A stretch of DNA of 64,000 nt, from assembly GCF_040222385.1 (NCBI RefSeq), contig NZ_JAVKDF010000017.1, forward strand, positions 124,001-188,000. Reading direction: 5' to 3'. This DNA comes from Imperialibacter sp040222385 (lineage in GTDB: Bacteria > Bacteroidota > Bacteroidia > Cytophagales > Cyclobacteriaceae). The stretch's first letter is position 1, and each line of letters starts with the position of its first letter. The position numbers and the translations under genes are program-made. Below are positions 28,050 through 36,304 of this stretch, one piece after another. The notes beneath the pieces were generated by a model that was given only the letters and a program-made list of their open reading frames with translations, was not told the DNA's origin and ran no database searches.

Positions 28050-28990
28050 TACTTTTTCTTGATACTTGTGTGTGCAATCTTTTCAATTACCACAACAACA
28101 CCAAAGCCAAGAGCAATGAAAAGCAGTGCGAACAGAATTTGAGGATCCTGCCCTGTCAGCTTATGATAGTAATGCGGCCATACATTGCTTTCAATAAAGG
28201 GCACCTGTTCGCCTGCACTATTCAACCGAAACTGCACCACCCGTTTCCAGGGCCATATCTTGTACAGAGACCCCACCATAAAGCCGGAAAGCAGTCCGAT
28301 GGCCATATTGTGGTACTTTTTTAAAAACCAGGAAATCGCCCGTGAAAATGACAAAAGCCCTATAATACACCCGGCAGCGAAGAGAGCAATAACAAGATAG
28401 TTTAGCTCCTTAAGCGCCCTCAACACATACTCGTATTTGCCCATGATCAGCAAAATAAAGCTGCCCGAAATACCAGGAAGTATCATGGCGGTAATGGCTA
28501 CCATTCCACTCAGGACGATAAACCACCAGGCCGTTGGTGTGGTGGCTGGGGTAGATGAAACAATGATGTAAGCGGAAGCCAGTCCTACTACGAATGCCAC
28601 CACTACGCCGGGAGACCAGCTCTTGATCTGCCTGGCAATGGTAATGGAGGAAATGATAATGAGGCCGAAGAAAAAAGACCACACATAGATCGGATACAGT
28701 TCAAGCAAATGTGTGATCACCTGCGCAAAGATGATGATGCTCAACCCGATACCGGAAAGCAGGGTCACAAGAAAGCTACCATTGATGTGGCGCCAAAGCT
28801 CCTTGATTTTGAAGCCTGTAAGCAACCTCAGCGCCGTTAGGTCAAATGCTTTGATAGTGTCCAATAGCTCTTCATAAATACCTGTGATGAAGGCAATTGT
28901 TCCGCCGGAGACTCCAGGTATCACATCCGCACTTCCCATTGCCAGGCCCTTCAAAAAGAGCAAAAAATAGTCAGTTAACTTTCTAGGCAT
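28049..28990 (-). CDS. DUF368 polyprenyl-phosphate transporter family protein
   Basis: 313 aa, about eight membrane helices. The two family signatures, MGSADVIPGVSGGTIAF near residue 20 and MILPGISGSFILL near 170, form an inverted pair. DUF368 proteins (PopT) have been shown in other bacteria to recycle undecaprenyl phosphate across the membrane for wall and capsule synthesis. That fits the capsule genes 3-7 kb away, although the operon partners here are aroE and uvrB. It is the first gene of the three; a hairpin lies just upstream. Confidence 0.88.
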   Translation of the reverse strand: MPRKLTDYFLLFLKGLAMGSADVIPGVSGGTIAFITGIYEELLDTIKAFDLTALRLLTGFKIKELWRHINGSFLVTLLSGIGLSIIIFAQVITHLLELYPIYVWSFFFGLIIISSITIARQIKSWSPGVVVAFVVGLASAYIIVSSTPATTPTAWWFIVLSGMVAITAMILPGISGSFILLIMGKYEYVLRALKELNYLVIALFAAGCIIGLLSFSRAISWFLKKYHNMAIGLLSGFMVGSLYKIWPWKRVVQFRLNSAGEQVPFIESNVWPHYYHKLTGQDPQILFALLFIALGFGVVVVIEKIAHTSIKKK

Positions 28991-29017
28991 TTAAATGACG
29001 TCCAGGTGTTGACAAAA

Positions 29018-29046
29018 GAGGTCATTTCTATTTAAGAAATGACCTC
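29018..29046 (-). terminator. Terminator after the phosphosulfolactate synthase gene
   Basis: GAGGTCATTTCT (29018-29029) and AGAAATGACCTC (29035-29046) form a perfect 12-bp stem with a 5-nt loop. On the minus strand it is followed by TTTTG. It sits 18 bp after the synthase stop and 28 bp before the DUF368 start. Confidence 0.75.
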
Positions 29047-29063
29047 CCAATAAAATCATATAG

Positions 29064-29834
29064 TTAAAACTGGCCCAGGAAATGATCAAACGTATCTCCT
29101 CTCAAGCCCAGTCTTATCGTTTCTAACGGAATTACCTCTTGGGGGGCAATATTTCCCAGGTTCACATTGGCCCCCAGCAACTTAATAAACCAAACTTGCT
29201 GCGCCTTTTGAGGTGCCTCCCAGATAATCCGCTCAAACGGAATTTTCGTTAAAATTTCCTCCACCAGACCCTGGCGTACTTCTCCAGAATCTCTGAACAA
29301 ACCAACGTTTCCTCCTTCTCTGGCCTCTCCAATCACTTTCCAGGCACCGGCGTCCAACTCCGTCTGCATCTGCTCAATCCATTTATAAGGTGGGATGATC
29401 TTGGCAGCATCCTTTGATCCGACTTCTGACAATACAGTTACCTGGCTAGACAACTGCTGAATGTATTCGCATTTTCTGTCATGATCGAGGGTAATAGAGC
29501 CGTCCGACACCTCTGCATACTTCAATCCGTATTTGTCCAAAACCTTTCTATAGTCATCAAATTGATCCCTGATTACAAAGGCTTCAAACAAAGTGCCTCC
29601 AAGATATACAGGTATACCCGCCGACTGATAGAGGTCAATTTTCTCTTTTAGTTTTGGGAACACGTATGAAGTCGCCCAGCCTAACTTAATAATATCGACA
29701 TACTCACCACATGTTTCAAGCAAATCCGCTGCTTCTCTAAGACTGCTCCCTTTGTCCATCACCATGGTAAAACCCGTCTGCCGTGGCTTCTTAGTTCTCT
29801 CCGGAACCTTACTTAATGCATAGTTTTCTAACAT
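29064..29834 (-). CDS. comA: Phosphosulfolactate synthase (ComA family)
   Basis: 256 aa. The TIM-barrel ComA family is recognised from GFTMVMDKGSS, YVDIIKLGWATSYVFP, GIPVYLGGTLFEAF, EVSDGSITLD and KVIGEAREGGNVGLF. Known members (archaeal ComA, Bacillus YitD) add sulfite to phosphoenolpyruvate to make (2R)-phosphosulfolactate for coenzyme M or sulfolactate. In a Bacteroidota genome coenzyme M is not expected; a link to sulfolactate, cysteate or capnine-type sulfonolipids is an inference. It sits alone between two terminators, so it is probably its own transcription unit. Confidence 0.9.
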   Translation of the reverse strand: MLENYALSKVPERTKKPRQTGFTMVMDKGSSLREAADLLETCGEYVDIIKLGWATSYVFPKLKEKIDLYQSAGIPVYLGGTLFEAFVIRDQFDDYRKVLDKYGLKYAEVSDGSITLDHDRKCEYIQQLSSQVTVLSEVGSKDAAKIIPPYKWIEQMQTELDAGAWKVIGEAREGGNVGLFRDSGEVRQGLVEEILTKIPFERIIWEAPQKAQQVWFIKLLGANVNLGNIAPQEVIPLETIRLGLRGDTFDHFLGQF

Positions 29835-29857
29835 CTCAATTTCCTAAAATTCCAAAC

Positions 29858-29889
29858 AAAAAAAGCCAATACACACAAGGCATGGCTTT
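29858..29889 (-). terminator. Terminator after the TPR protein gene
   Basis: On the minus strand AAAGCCA (29889-29883) and TGGCTTT (29868-29862) pair across a 14-nt loop and run into a further T stretch to about 29858. It lies between the TPR gene stop and the phosphosulfolactate synthase start. Confidence 0.65.
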
Positions 29890-29915
29890 CAAACAACCTT
29901 AAAAAAAGGCAATTC

Positions 29916-31325
29916 TTATTTATCTTTATTATTAGACTTATAGCGTTCAATGATTTTGTATAATGCCTTCTGTGTCTCAAGTTTTGGAAAAAACTCAAAG
30001 AGGACGACGTGATTTTCAAAATCCAAAGTTAAGGCATTTTCCAAAATTGCAAAGGCCTCTTTGAATCGGCCTGCAGTTATTAGATACACGGTAGCTCTGT
30101 AGTATAAATCGGACTCCTCGGGGCATTCATCCATGCCAGAAGAAACAGTGTCGATAGCCTTCTCATACTGGCCCTGCTCAAAATAAATGTGCGACCAGCC
30201 AAGCCAGGCCATCGGGTTTTTGGGATCAAGAATGGTTGCCTCCTCAAAAGCATCCATACTGGAAACTATGTTGCCAACTTTGTACTCAGCTTCAGCCACG
30301 GCCAACCAGTAATCGGGGTTTTCAGCGTTGAGTTTCAGTGCTTTATTGTAGAAATGAATGGATTCAAACCACCTTTCCTGGGCCTTCAAACATGATGCAA
30401 TACCAAAATAGGCTTCGTCATACATGTCATCAAGCTTGGCAGCTCGTCTGTAGAAAGACAACGCCTCATCCAATTCGCCCAATTTTTCATAGGCAGCTCC
30501 AATATAGCAATAGGTTTCGGAGCTTGGCCCCTCTAATTCCTCGGTTGTTTGAAACGCCTTTAATGCTTTATCGTACTCCTCTATATTAAGGTAAGCATTG
30601 CCCATATTGAAGTAGGCTGAGCTAAAACTATCGTCGATGGCAGCGGCGTACTCATACGCATCGATGGCCTCTACGTGCCTTCCAAGCTTGTTGTAAACTA
30701 TGCCGAGATTATACCAGGCATACTCCGAAAAAGGATCTCTATCGATGAACTGTTTATAATAATCAAGGCTGCTCTCGAGCTCTCCGGCTACATCCAGGCA
30801 ATAAGCCAGTTCGTACAGCGCATTCTCATGATTGATATTGAACTCTATGGCTAGCTTATAATTATCAGCCGCCTGCTTGTAGTCTCCTTTTCCCTGAAAT
30901 GCCAACCCGATATTGTAAAACACCTCATCTTTGTCTTCTATCCATTCAAGGGCGTTATTCAAGGCCTCAATTGCTTCATCATAGTTTCCATTGAGCGACA
31001 GGATATTTCCTTTAAGAAGAATGATCTCTGAATCTCCAGGCTGTAGATTTTCAGCGGTTTCCAGCAATTTGAGTGCCTCGTCATACTCTTCAAGCGAGGT
31101 GAGTATAGTTGCCTTTCGCAACATTAATTCCACTGAAAATGGAAATTGATCGAATGCTACATTGACTGCTTTTAACGCCTTACTGAACTTCAGTTTATCA
31201 AGGTAATAATCGATAATATTCTCGAAGTCATCTTCCTCAAAATAATGGCTGGCTCTCCCCTTCACAAAGTCCTCAAATTTCTCTACCAGCTCTTTAAGCT
31301 CTTTCTTACGAAAATCTTCCGCCAT
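29916..31325 (-). CDS. TPR-repeat protein
   Basis: 469 aa, no signal peptide, built almost entirely of about 12 TPR units (for example LKGNILSLNGNYDEAIEALN, GLAFQGKGDYKQAADNYKLA, GNAYLNIEEYDKALKAFQ). It is acidic and probably cytoplasmic. No enzymatic domain is visible, so it is likely a protein-interaction scaffold. A TAnnTTTG box lies 25 bp upstream and a terminator follows, so it is probably monocistronic. Similar long TPR proteins are common in Bacteroidota; function unknown. Confidence 0.88.
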   Translation of the reverse strand: MAEDFRKKELKELVEKFEDFVKGRASHYFEEDDFENIIDYYLDKLKFSKALKAVNVAFDQFPFSVELMLRKATILTSLEEYDEALKLLETAENLQPGDSEIILLKGNILSLNGNYDEAIEALNNALEWIEDKDEVFYNIGLAFQGKGDYKQAADNYKLAIEFNINHENALYELAYCLDVAGELESSLDYYKQFIDRDPFSEYAWYNLGIVYNKLGRHVEAIDAYEYAAAIDDSFSSAYFNMGNAYLNIEEYDKALKAFQTTEELEGPSSETYCYIGAAYEKLGELDEALSFYRRAAKLDDMYDEAYFGIASCLKAQERWFESIHFYNKALKLNAENPDYWLAVAEAEYKVGNIVSSMDAFEEATILDPKNPMAWLGWSHIYFEQGQYEKAIDTVSSGMDECPEESDLYYRATVYLITAGRFKEAFAILENALTLDFENHVVLFEFFPKLETQKALYKIIERYKSNNKDK

Positions 31326-31349
31326 TAAATGTGATGATTAATAGTGTGA

Positions 31350-31357
31350 CAAAGGTA
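31350..31357 (-). promoter_or_regulatory. Putative -7 box for the TPR protein gene
   Basis: The minus strand reads TACCTTTG, identical to the box before the desaturase gene and matching TAnnTTTG. It lies 25 bp from the ATG. No convincing -33 TTG is seen. Confidence 0.4.
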
Positions 31358-31605
31358 GGAACAAAAAAACTAGGGTATTGAATCCCCGAAAACAATCTTT
31401 CTAAGTGAAAAACTTCTTTGCTCATTATGTCGCAGAGGGTTTATGTAAGATAGGCAATTATTTAAATTTCTGTCAAAGAAAAATCAAAATAATTGGATGT
31501 GTTCCAATAAAAAGATCGGTTTTCAAAAAAAATAGCAATGATTCCTATTGAATGGCAAATTGAAGTGTTGACCTATTATTTATTGACAGTCAGTCAATTG
31601 ACAAA

Positions 31606-33981
31606 TCATTTAGCTTTTCCCTTATGATCCTCATCGTAATAGCCGTAACCATAGCCATAGCCATAGCCATAGCCATATCCTTTCTTATTTAAAATTTTCA
31701 CTGAGTTCAGAATGACAGAAATGTTGTTGAACTTGTTCATTTTGATCAACTTCTGTAGCGTTTTTAAGAATATCTTCCTGGAATAGTCGGCCCTTACGAC
31801 GTACAGGGTTAAATCCGCTTTTTTCATCACGATCACACCGTCTGTCACCAAGCCAACAGGAGGCGTATCAAGTATTACTACGTCATACTTTTTGGATGCT
31901 TGTTTGATAAAATTGTCAAACCTTTCCCCAAGCATCAGCTCAGAGGGGTTTGGAGGAATAGGGCCAGCACCTAAGTATTGAAGCCCCTCAATCTCTGTCG
32001 TCTGCACACAATCCTCAAATTTGTCCCGCCCGATAAGGACAGTAGACATTCCCTTGTCATCTTTCTCTCTACCAAACGCCAAATGTATCTTGGGTTTTCG
32101 CATATCAAGATCCACCACAAGCACCTTCTGCCCTGTTTTAGCCAAAATACCTCCCAGGTTCACCGCAACAAACGTCTTGCCTTCCCCGCTAATGGTTGAC
32201 GTCACAGCAATTACCCGCTGGTCTCCCCCGTTGAGTAAAAAGTCCATGTTTGTCCTGATACTGCGTAGCGATTCGCTTATTACTGACTGAGGAATCTTAT
32301 GCACCAACAGCTTTGTGGTCAACAACTTTTCTCTCTTGTACACTGGAATGGAACCAAGAATTGGCACGCTAACCAAACGCTCAAGCTCTCTTTGGTGAGA
32401 GATCTTATTGTCTAACAGGTATCTTAAGCCGACAAAGAGAAGGCTCAACAAAAGGCCGCTAACAGCACCTACACCGTAAATGAGTAGTTGCTTGGGATGC
32501 ACCGGATCCGTTGGTAAAGATGCTGGCGACAGAATGTCGAAGTCCTGAACTGTTCCCGCCTTGGCTATTTCCAGTTCGGCTTTGCTCTTTATCAAAGAAA
32601 AGTAGAACTCTTCCTGAAGATTGTAAAACCTTCTGGTTTTGTTAAACTCGGTACCCATGGAAGGTAATTCGACGAAGTTTCGCTCGAGGTTGGCCCTTCT
32701 AACATCCAACTCTCTGAGCGCCTTCACAAGATTTTCTTTGTACTCCTCTGTGATGCCTCTAACATTTTTCTTCAAAGTCTCCAGCCGCTGAGTCATGCGA
32801 GACACCGCATGGGTATTCTCATTGTAAGACCCCAGCAACACTTCCCGCTCTCCGAACAACTTGTTATATTCTGTCAAAGAACCGGATATGAACTCTGGTA
32901 AAGACCTGGAGTTGTAGTTGGCTAGCAGCAACGGCTCGCCCTTGTCCATTTGCTCCTGTGCCATCTGAATATTGGTCAGCTTGTTTTGCAGATCGTATCG
33001 CTGCGAGTCGAGCGACTGTAACAGCACGATTGTTCGGCCTAAGTCTGTCTGAATATTCGTCGTTCGGTTCTCTATCGTAAAGTTTTCAAAATAGTCCTCG
33101 TACTCCTCTATTTTCCTTTCTGTAATTTCCAGTTGCTCATTCAAGAATGAAAGCTTTTGCTCAATAGCCTGGTTTTTTTCCTCGGTTGTATATTTGAGAT
33201 AGAGGGTATCAATAGCTGTCACAAAATCTCTCGCTTTATACTTATTGAAGTCTCTCAAAGAGATCTTTATCGTTTTTGCACTAAAGTTGAGTGGCTGAAC
33301 AGTGACGTTTGATTGGAAAAAGCTAATTAACGCTGACTCACTATTGATAGTGAAATAGTATTTGCCGATGCCATTATCCTCTGCGAAATTCTCAGTCTTC
33401 TCAATCAGAAGATTGTAGTCAGGGGTACTGATCGTTTCGCCAAATTTATGCCGGGAGGCACCTGACTGCTCAGCAGGTTCAAATGACAATTCAAATTCGC
33501 TTTCCGAAATAATTTCGATATCGATAGGCCTATCGAAAAAGCCGGTATTATGCAACTTATAACTGACCACAAATGGGCTGTTCCGGTATCGCTCCTCGGT
33601 AAGGATATTTCCATAGTAGTGGTAGGAAACATTATAATTAATCGCCTCAACCACCCGACTGAAAAACAGATTTGATTTAAGAAGTTCGATCTCGCCGGAT
33701 AGAGAGTTGACACCTGAGTTCTCCAGGGGGTTTTGCACCCCCAAAATCACTGCTTCATTCTGAATATTGAGTTTTAGTTGCGATTCGGATTCATATACGG
33801 GCTTGGTGTACCTGAGAAAAGCGTATGAAGCAGTGCCAGCGACAGCAAAAATAGCTGCCACATACAAAATACTACTCCTTACTACCTGAAGTAGTTTTTC
33901 GACATCAAGATCGTTGAACGCATCTGACTCATTCACGTCCGGGCCTAAACCTGATCCACTTGTGTTGCTGTTCTCTGTCAA
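31606..33981 (-). CDS. Wzc-like tyrosine autokinase for polysaccharide export
   Basis: 791 aa. It starts at TTG (33981) with AAGG 8 nt upstream; an in-frame stop lies just before it and no early ATG exists. A Wzz domain (first membrane helix about 37-57) is followed by a long coiled coil (about 260-480), a second helix near 500 (YGVGAVSGLLLSLLFVGLRY) and a BY-kinase domain: Walker A SGEGKTFVAVNL, Walker A' VLVVDLDMRKPK, Walker B VVILDTPPVG. The tail is a Gly-Tyr repeat, the expected autophosphorylation cluster. It regulates chain length and export of capsule or exopolysaccharide with the Wza-like lipoprotein 8 bp upstream. Confidence 0.94.
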   Translation of the reverse strand: MTENSNTSGSGLGPDVNESDAFNDLDVEKLLQVVRSSILYVAAIFAVAGTASYAFLRYTKPVYESESQLKLNIQNEAVILGVQNPLENSGVNSLSGEIELLKSNLFFSRVVEAINYNVSYHYYGNILTEERYRNSPFVVSYKLHNTGFFDRPIDIEIISESEFELSFEPAEQSGASRHKFGETISTPDYNLLIEKTENFAEDNGIGKYYFTINSESALISFFQSNVTVQPLNFSAKTIKISLRDFNKYKARDFVTAIDTLYLKYTTEEKNQAIEQKLSFLNEQLEITERKIEEYEDYFENFTIENRTTNIQTDLGRTIVLLQSLDSQRYDLQNKLTNIQMAQEQMDKGEPLLLANYNSRSLPEFISGSLTEYNKLFGEREVLLGSYNENTHAVSRMTQRLETLKKNVRGITEEYKENLVKALRELDVRRANLERNFVELPSMGTEFNKTRRFYNLQEEFYFSLIKSKAELEIAKAGTVQDFDILSPASLPTDPVHPKQLLIYGVGAVSGLLLSLLFVGLRYLLDNKISHQRELERLVSVPILGSIPVYKREKLLTTKLLVHKIPQSVISESLRSIRTNMDFLLNGGDQRVIAVTSTISGEGKTFVAVNLGGILAKTGQKVLVVDLDMRKPKIHLAFGREKDDKGMSTVLIGRDKFEDCVQTTEIEGLQYLGAGPIPPNPSELMLGERFDNFIKQASKKYDVVILDTPPVGLVTDGVIVMKKADLTLYVVRADYSRKIFLKTLQKLIKMNKFNNISVILNSVKILNKKGYGYGYGYGYGYGYYDEDHKGKAK
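31639..31680 (-). repeat. Hexanucleotide repeat encoding the Gly-Tyr tail
   Basis: About seven imperfect copies of ATAGCC, four of them perfect and contiguous at 31651-31674, encode (Gly-Tyr)n near the kinase C-terminus. Gain or loss of a unit keeps the frame and changes the number of tyrosines. Confidence 0.9.
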
Positions 33982-33989
33982 TTGCTACC

Positions 33990-34772
33990 TTACTTACTAT
34001 TGATACTGTTTATTACCAAAACCAAAGTTACCACGCTGCTGACTAAACTTAAAACTGGGGATACGTCTCTGAGAGACTCTATCCACACCCGCCGCCATGG
34101 GTCAATATAGACGATATCACCTGGTTCCAGCCTCACAATCGATGATCGCATTCCACTAACGGTTGACAAATCAATCACGTATACCTCTGGGTTGTTCAAG
34201 TTTCCCCTAATTAGTCGTACAGTCTGACTTTTGGCCCCTTGATTAATTCCTCCGGACAAAGCAATAACCTCAATAAGTGAAGTATTTTCATTGACCAGCG
34301 GAATCACTTGTCCGCCGTTGGCGCCAAGCACAATCACCCTTCTGTTTTCGTAACGCAATACAACATACGGATCTTTATAGTGCTCACTGTAAAGTGCCTG
34401 AAGTTTTTGCTCTGCTTCGTATATAGTCATGCCGAGGATATCGACGTCTCCAACCATGGGTAGTTTCACCCGGCCATCCTGCCTGACCAAATAAACGAAC
34501 TGACGGGTATTTTGCATGTTCTGATTTGTCATGCCCTGGCGAAGCTCAAAATTTGGATCGACAATTCTTTCACCTCCATTGGTGAACACATCTAACCTAA
34601 GATAGTCGTCTTTCTTAACATGGTAGTTCTTCTCTGCTAAAGAAACTGCCTGAGCGAGGTCTGATTCCGTGAACTTGTCGTCCACCTTGAACATGATATC
34701 CTGCTTGTAGAGCTTGCAGGAACTCAAAATAAGTAACGCTAAAAAAACAACTGTTCTTCCACAGTTCTTCAT
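33990..34772 (-). CDS. Wza-like polysaccharide export lipoprotein
   Basis: 260 aa. A lipoprotein signal ends in LILSSC (Cys about 19). A polysaccharide export domain follows (HVKKDDYLRLDVFTNGG, then VRQDGRVKLPMVGDVDILGM) with an SLBB-like region (VVLRYENRRVIVLGANGG, IEVIALSGGINQGA). The C-terminus has a hydrophobic helix (SPVLSLVSSVVTLVLVIN) that may form the outer-membrane channel, as in Wza. It pairs with the Wzc-like kinase 8 bp downstream and follows a glycosyltransferase gene by 65 bp. Confidence 0.93.
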   Translation of the reverse strand: MKNCGRTVVFLALLILSSCKLYKQDIMFKVDDKFTESDLAQAVSLAEKNYHVKKDDYLRLDVFTNGGERIVDPNFELRQGMTNQNMQNTRQFVYLVRQDGRVKLPMVGDVDILGMTIYEAEQKLQALYSEHYKDPYVVLRYENRRVIVLGANGGQVIPLVNENTSLIEVIALSGGINQGAKSQTVRLIRGNLNNPEVYVIDLSTVSGMRSSIVRLEPGDIVYIDPWRRVWIESLRDVSPVLSLVSSVVTLVLVINSINSK

Positions 34773-34837
34773 ACCATGCTTCTATAAAGTAGAAAAGTTA
34801 ACCCTGGAGGTCAATTAATGCGGAAAAGTAAAGATTC

Positions 34838-35986
34838 TCAACCAAATACTTCTTTTAATTGATGAGTTTTTGGTGTCTCAGAAGAAGTATAGTGGTCAAT
34901 TTTTTCTAAGTACTCGTCAACAACGAAGGTGTCGTCAAAGTGTGTGATAACGTGCTGTCGAGCGTTTTCACCCATAATGTTTCGCTCCTCGTCGGTAAAG
35001 AACATCATTCGCTGCATAGCATCAGCAAGGCTATCAACATCCCTTTCTTTGCAAAGCAGTCCGGTAACTCCATCATGTACCACTGCGTTACACCCGGGGA
35101 CATCTGAGGCTATCAGGGGCCTGCTCATAGCAGCGCCTTCGAGGAGGGTTTTGGGCAGCCCTTCTCTGTAAGACGGAAGAACGACGACGTGGGCCCTGGC
35201 AATCCAGTCCTCAACCTTATCGGTAACTCCTACATATTCAATGACCTTTTCATCATGCCACTGCTGAACCGTAGCCGCAGATATCGCTCTCAAATGCTTT
35301 TTCTCAATTTGCCCAAGCAGCAGGAACTTAACATTAAGGCCCTTTCGCTTCAAAATTCTAGCTGCTTCGACATATTCTTTCACGCCTTTCTCCACCAGAA
35401 TTCTCGCTACCATTAGAAAAGTGAAATGCCCATTCGTATTGAATTTTGGAAAAAACCTGTGATAGTCGATACCTGAACCAGGAATAACGCTAGTAGAAGG
35501 CCCTTCAGGATTCACAAGGGATATGAATAACTTCTTATCGTCAGGGTTTTGGAAAAAAATGTGATCGGCAAACTTGAACGAGTGCTTGTAAAGCTGCACC
35601 GCTACAGACAGCACCCAATTATCTTGAATAAAGACAGTTCCTAACCCGCTCACGTTGTTGATAATAGCGGAGCTACCAACAAATTTGGCGGCGAGAGTAC
35701 CGTAAATACCTGGCTTAATGGTATAGTGAAGGAAAGCATCTGCCTTCACCTTTTTGTATATTCTGATAAGTCGAAAGAGTAGTAGTAAGTCACGTAAGGG
35801 GTTCACTCCTGTGGTGTTCATGGGAACGGGATAAAACTCACAGCCCATTGCCACCAACTTTTTAGAATACTCATCCTTAGGAGCAATGGCTATCACTTCA
35901 TCTCCCCTCTCCAAAAGAGCTTTGATGAGGTTCTTTCGAAAGTTGTATACGTTCCAGGACGAATTGATTACGATAGCAATTCTCAT
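34838..35986 (-). CDS. Glycosyltransferase family 4 (GT-B)
   Basis: 382 aa. The N-terminal Rossmann lobe (MRIAIVINSSWNVYNFRKNL) with ALLERGDEVIAIAP is typical of WbpH/Cap1E-like GT4 enzymes that transfer sugars to polyprenyl-linked acceptors. The C-terminal lobe contains FLMVARILVEKGVKEYVEA, the E-x7-E motif in SYREGLPKTLLEGAAMSRP, and ASDVPGCNAVVHDG. Donor and acceptor cannot be told. It is the first gene of a three-gene set with the Wza- and Wzc-like genes, so a role in capsule or exopolysaccharide assembly is likely. Confidence 0.92.
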   Translation of the reverse strand: MRIAIVINSSWNVYNFRKNLIKALLERGDEVIAIAPKDEYSKKLVAMGCEFYPVPMNTTGVNPLRDLLLLFRLIRIYKKVKADAFLHYTIKPGIYGTLAAKFVGSSAIINNVSGLGTVFIQDNWVLSVAVQLYKHSFKFADHIFFQNPDDKKLFISLVNPEGPSTSVIPGSGIDYHRFFPKFNTNGHFTFLMVARILVEKGVKEYVEAARILKRKGLNVKFLLLGQIEKKHLRAISAATVQQWHDEKVIEYVGVTDKVEDWIARAHVVVLPSYREGLPKTLLEGAAMSRPLIASDVPGCNAVVHDGVTGLLCKERDVDSLADAMQRMMFFTDEERNIMGENARQHVITHFDDTFVVDEYLEKIDHYTSSETPKTHQLKEVFG

Positions 35987-36304
35987 AGTAAGGCGAGGTG
36001 GTTTATAAACAGTCGATGCAAATAATTGTTTCTAGCTAGTCAAAACATATCCGAAAGAACCCCGAGAAACAAAAACCAAATGCTACAGACTGACTATACT
36101 TCCAATGGTCGTGCAAATTATTATTATTCCTCTAATAAGTTAAACTTTATTTATGAAGTTTAAAATTAGAAGGCAGTCTAACTCCTTCTTGTCTGATCGA
36201 AACTATTAATTATTCAACAACGAAAGTTAATATTCGGATGAACAGGGTGAACTTTTCGATGAACGATTGCTATTTATTGGTTTACTTGCAAGTTACTTCA
36301 ACAA
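35987..36304. other. 318-bp AT-rich divergent spacer
   Basis: This stretch separates the divergent glycosyltransferase and hflX genes and must hold both promoters. I found no exact TAnnTTTG box, no RNA gene and no credible ORF; the nearest match is TATGTTTT on the minus strand. Confidence 0.6.

Noticed and set aside
31639..31680. Phase-variable on/off switch in the Wzc-like gene
   Set aside because: The repeat unit is 6 bp, so slippage cannot shift the reading frame; only the tail length can vary.
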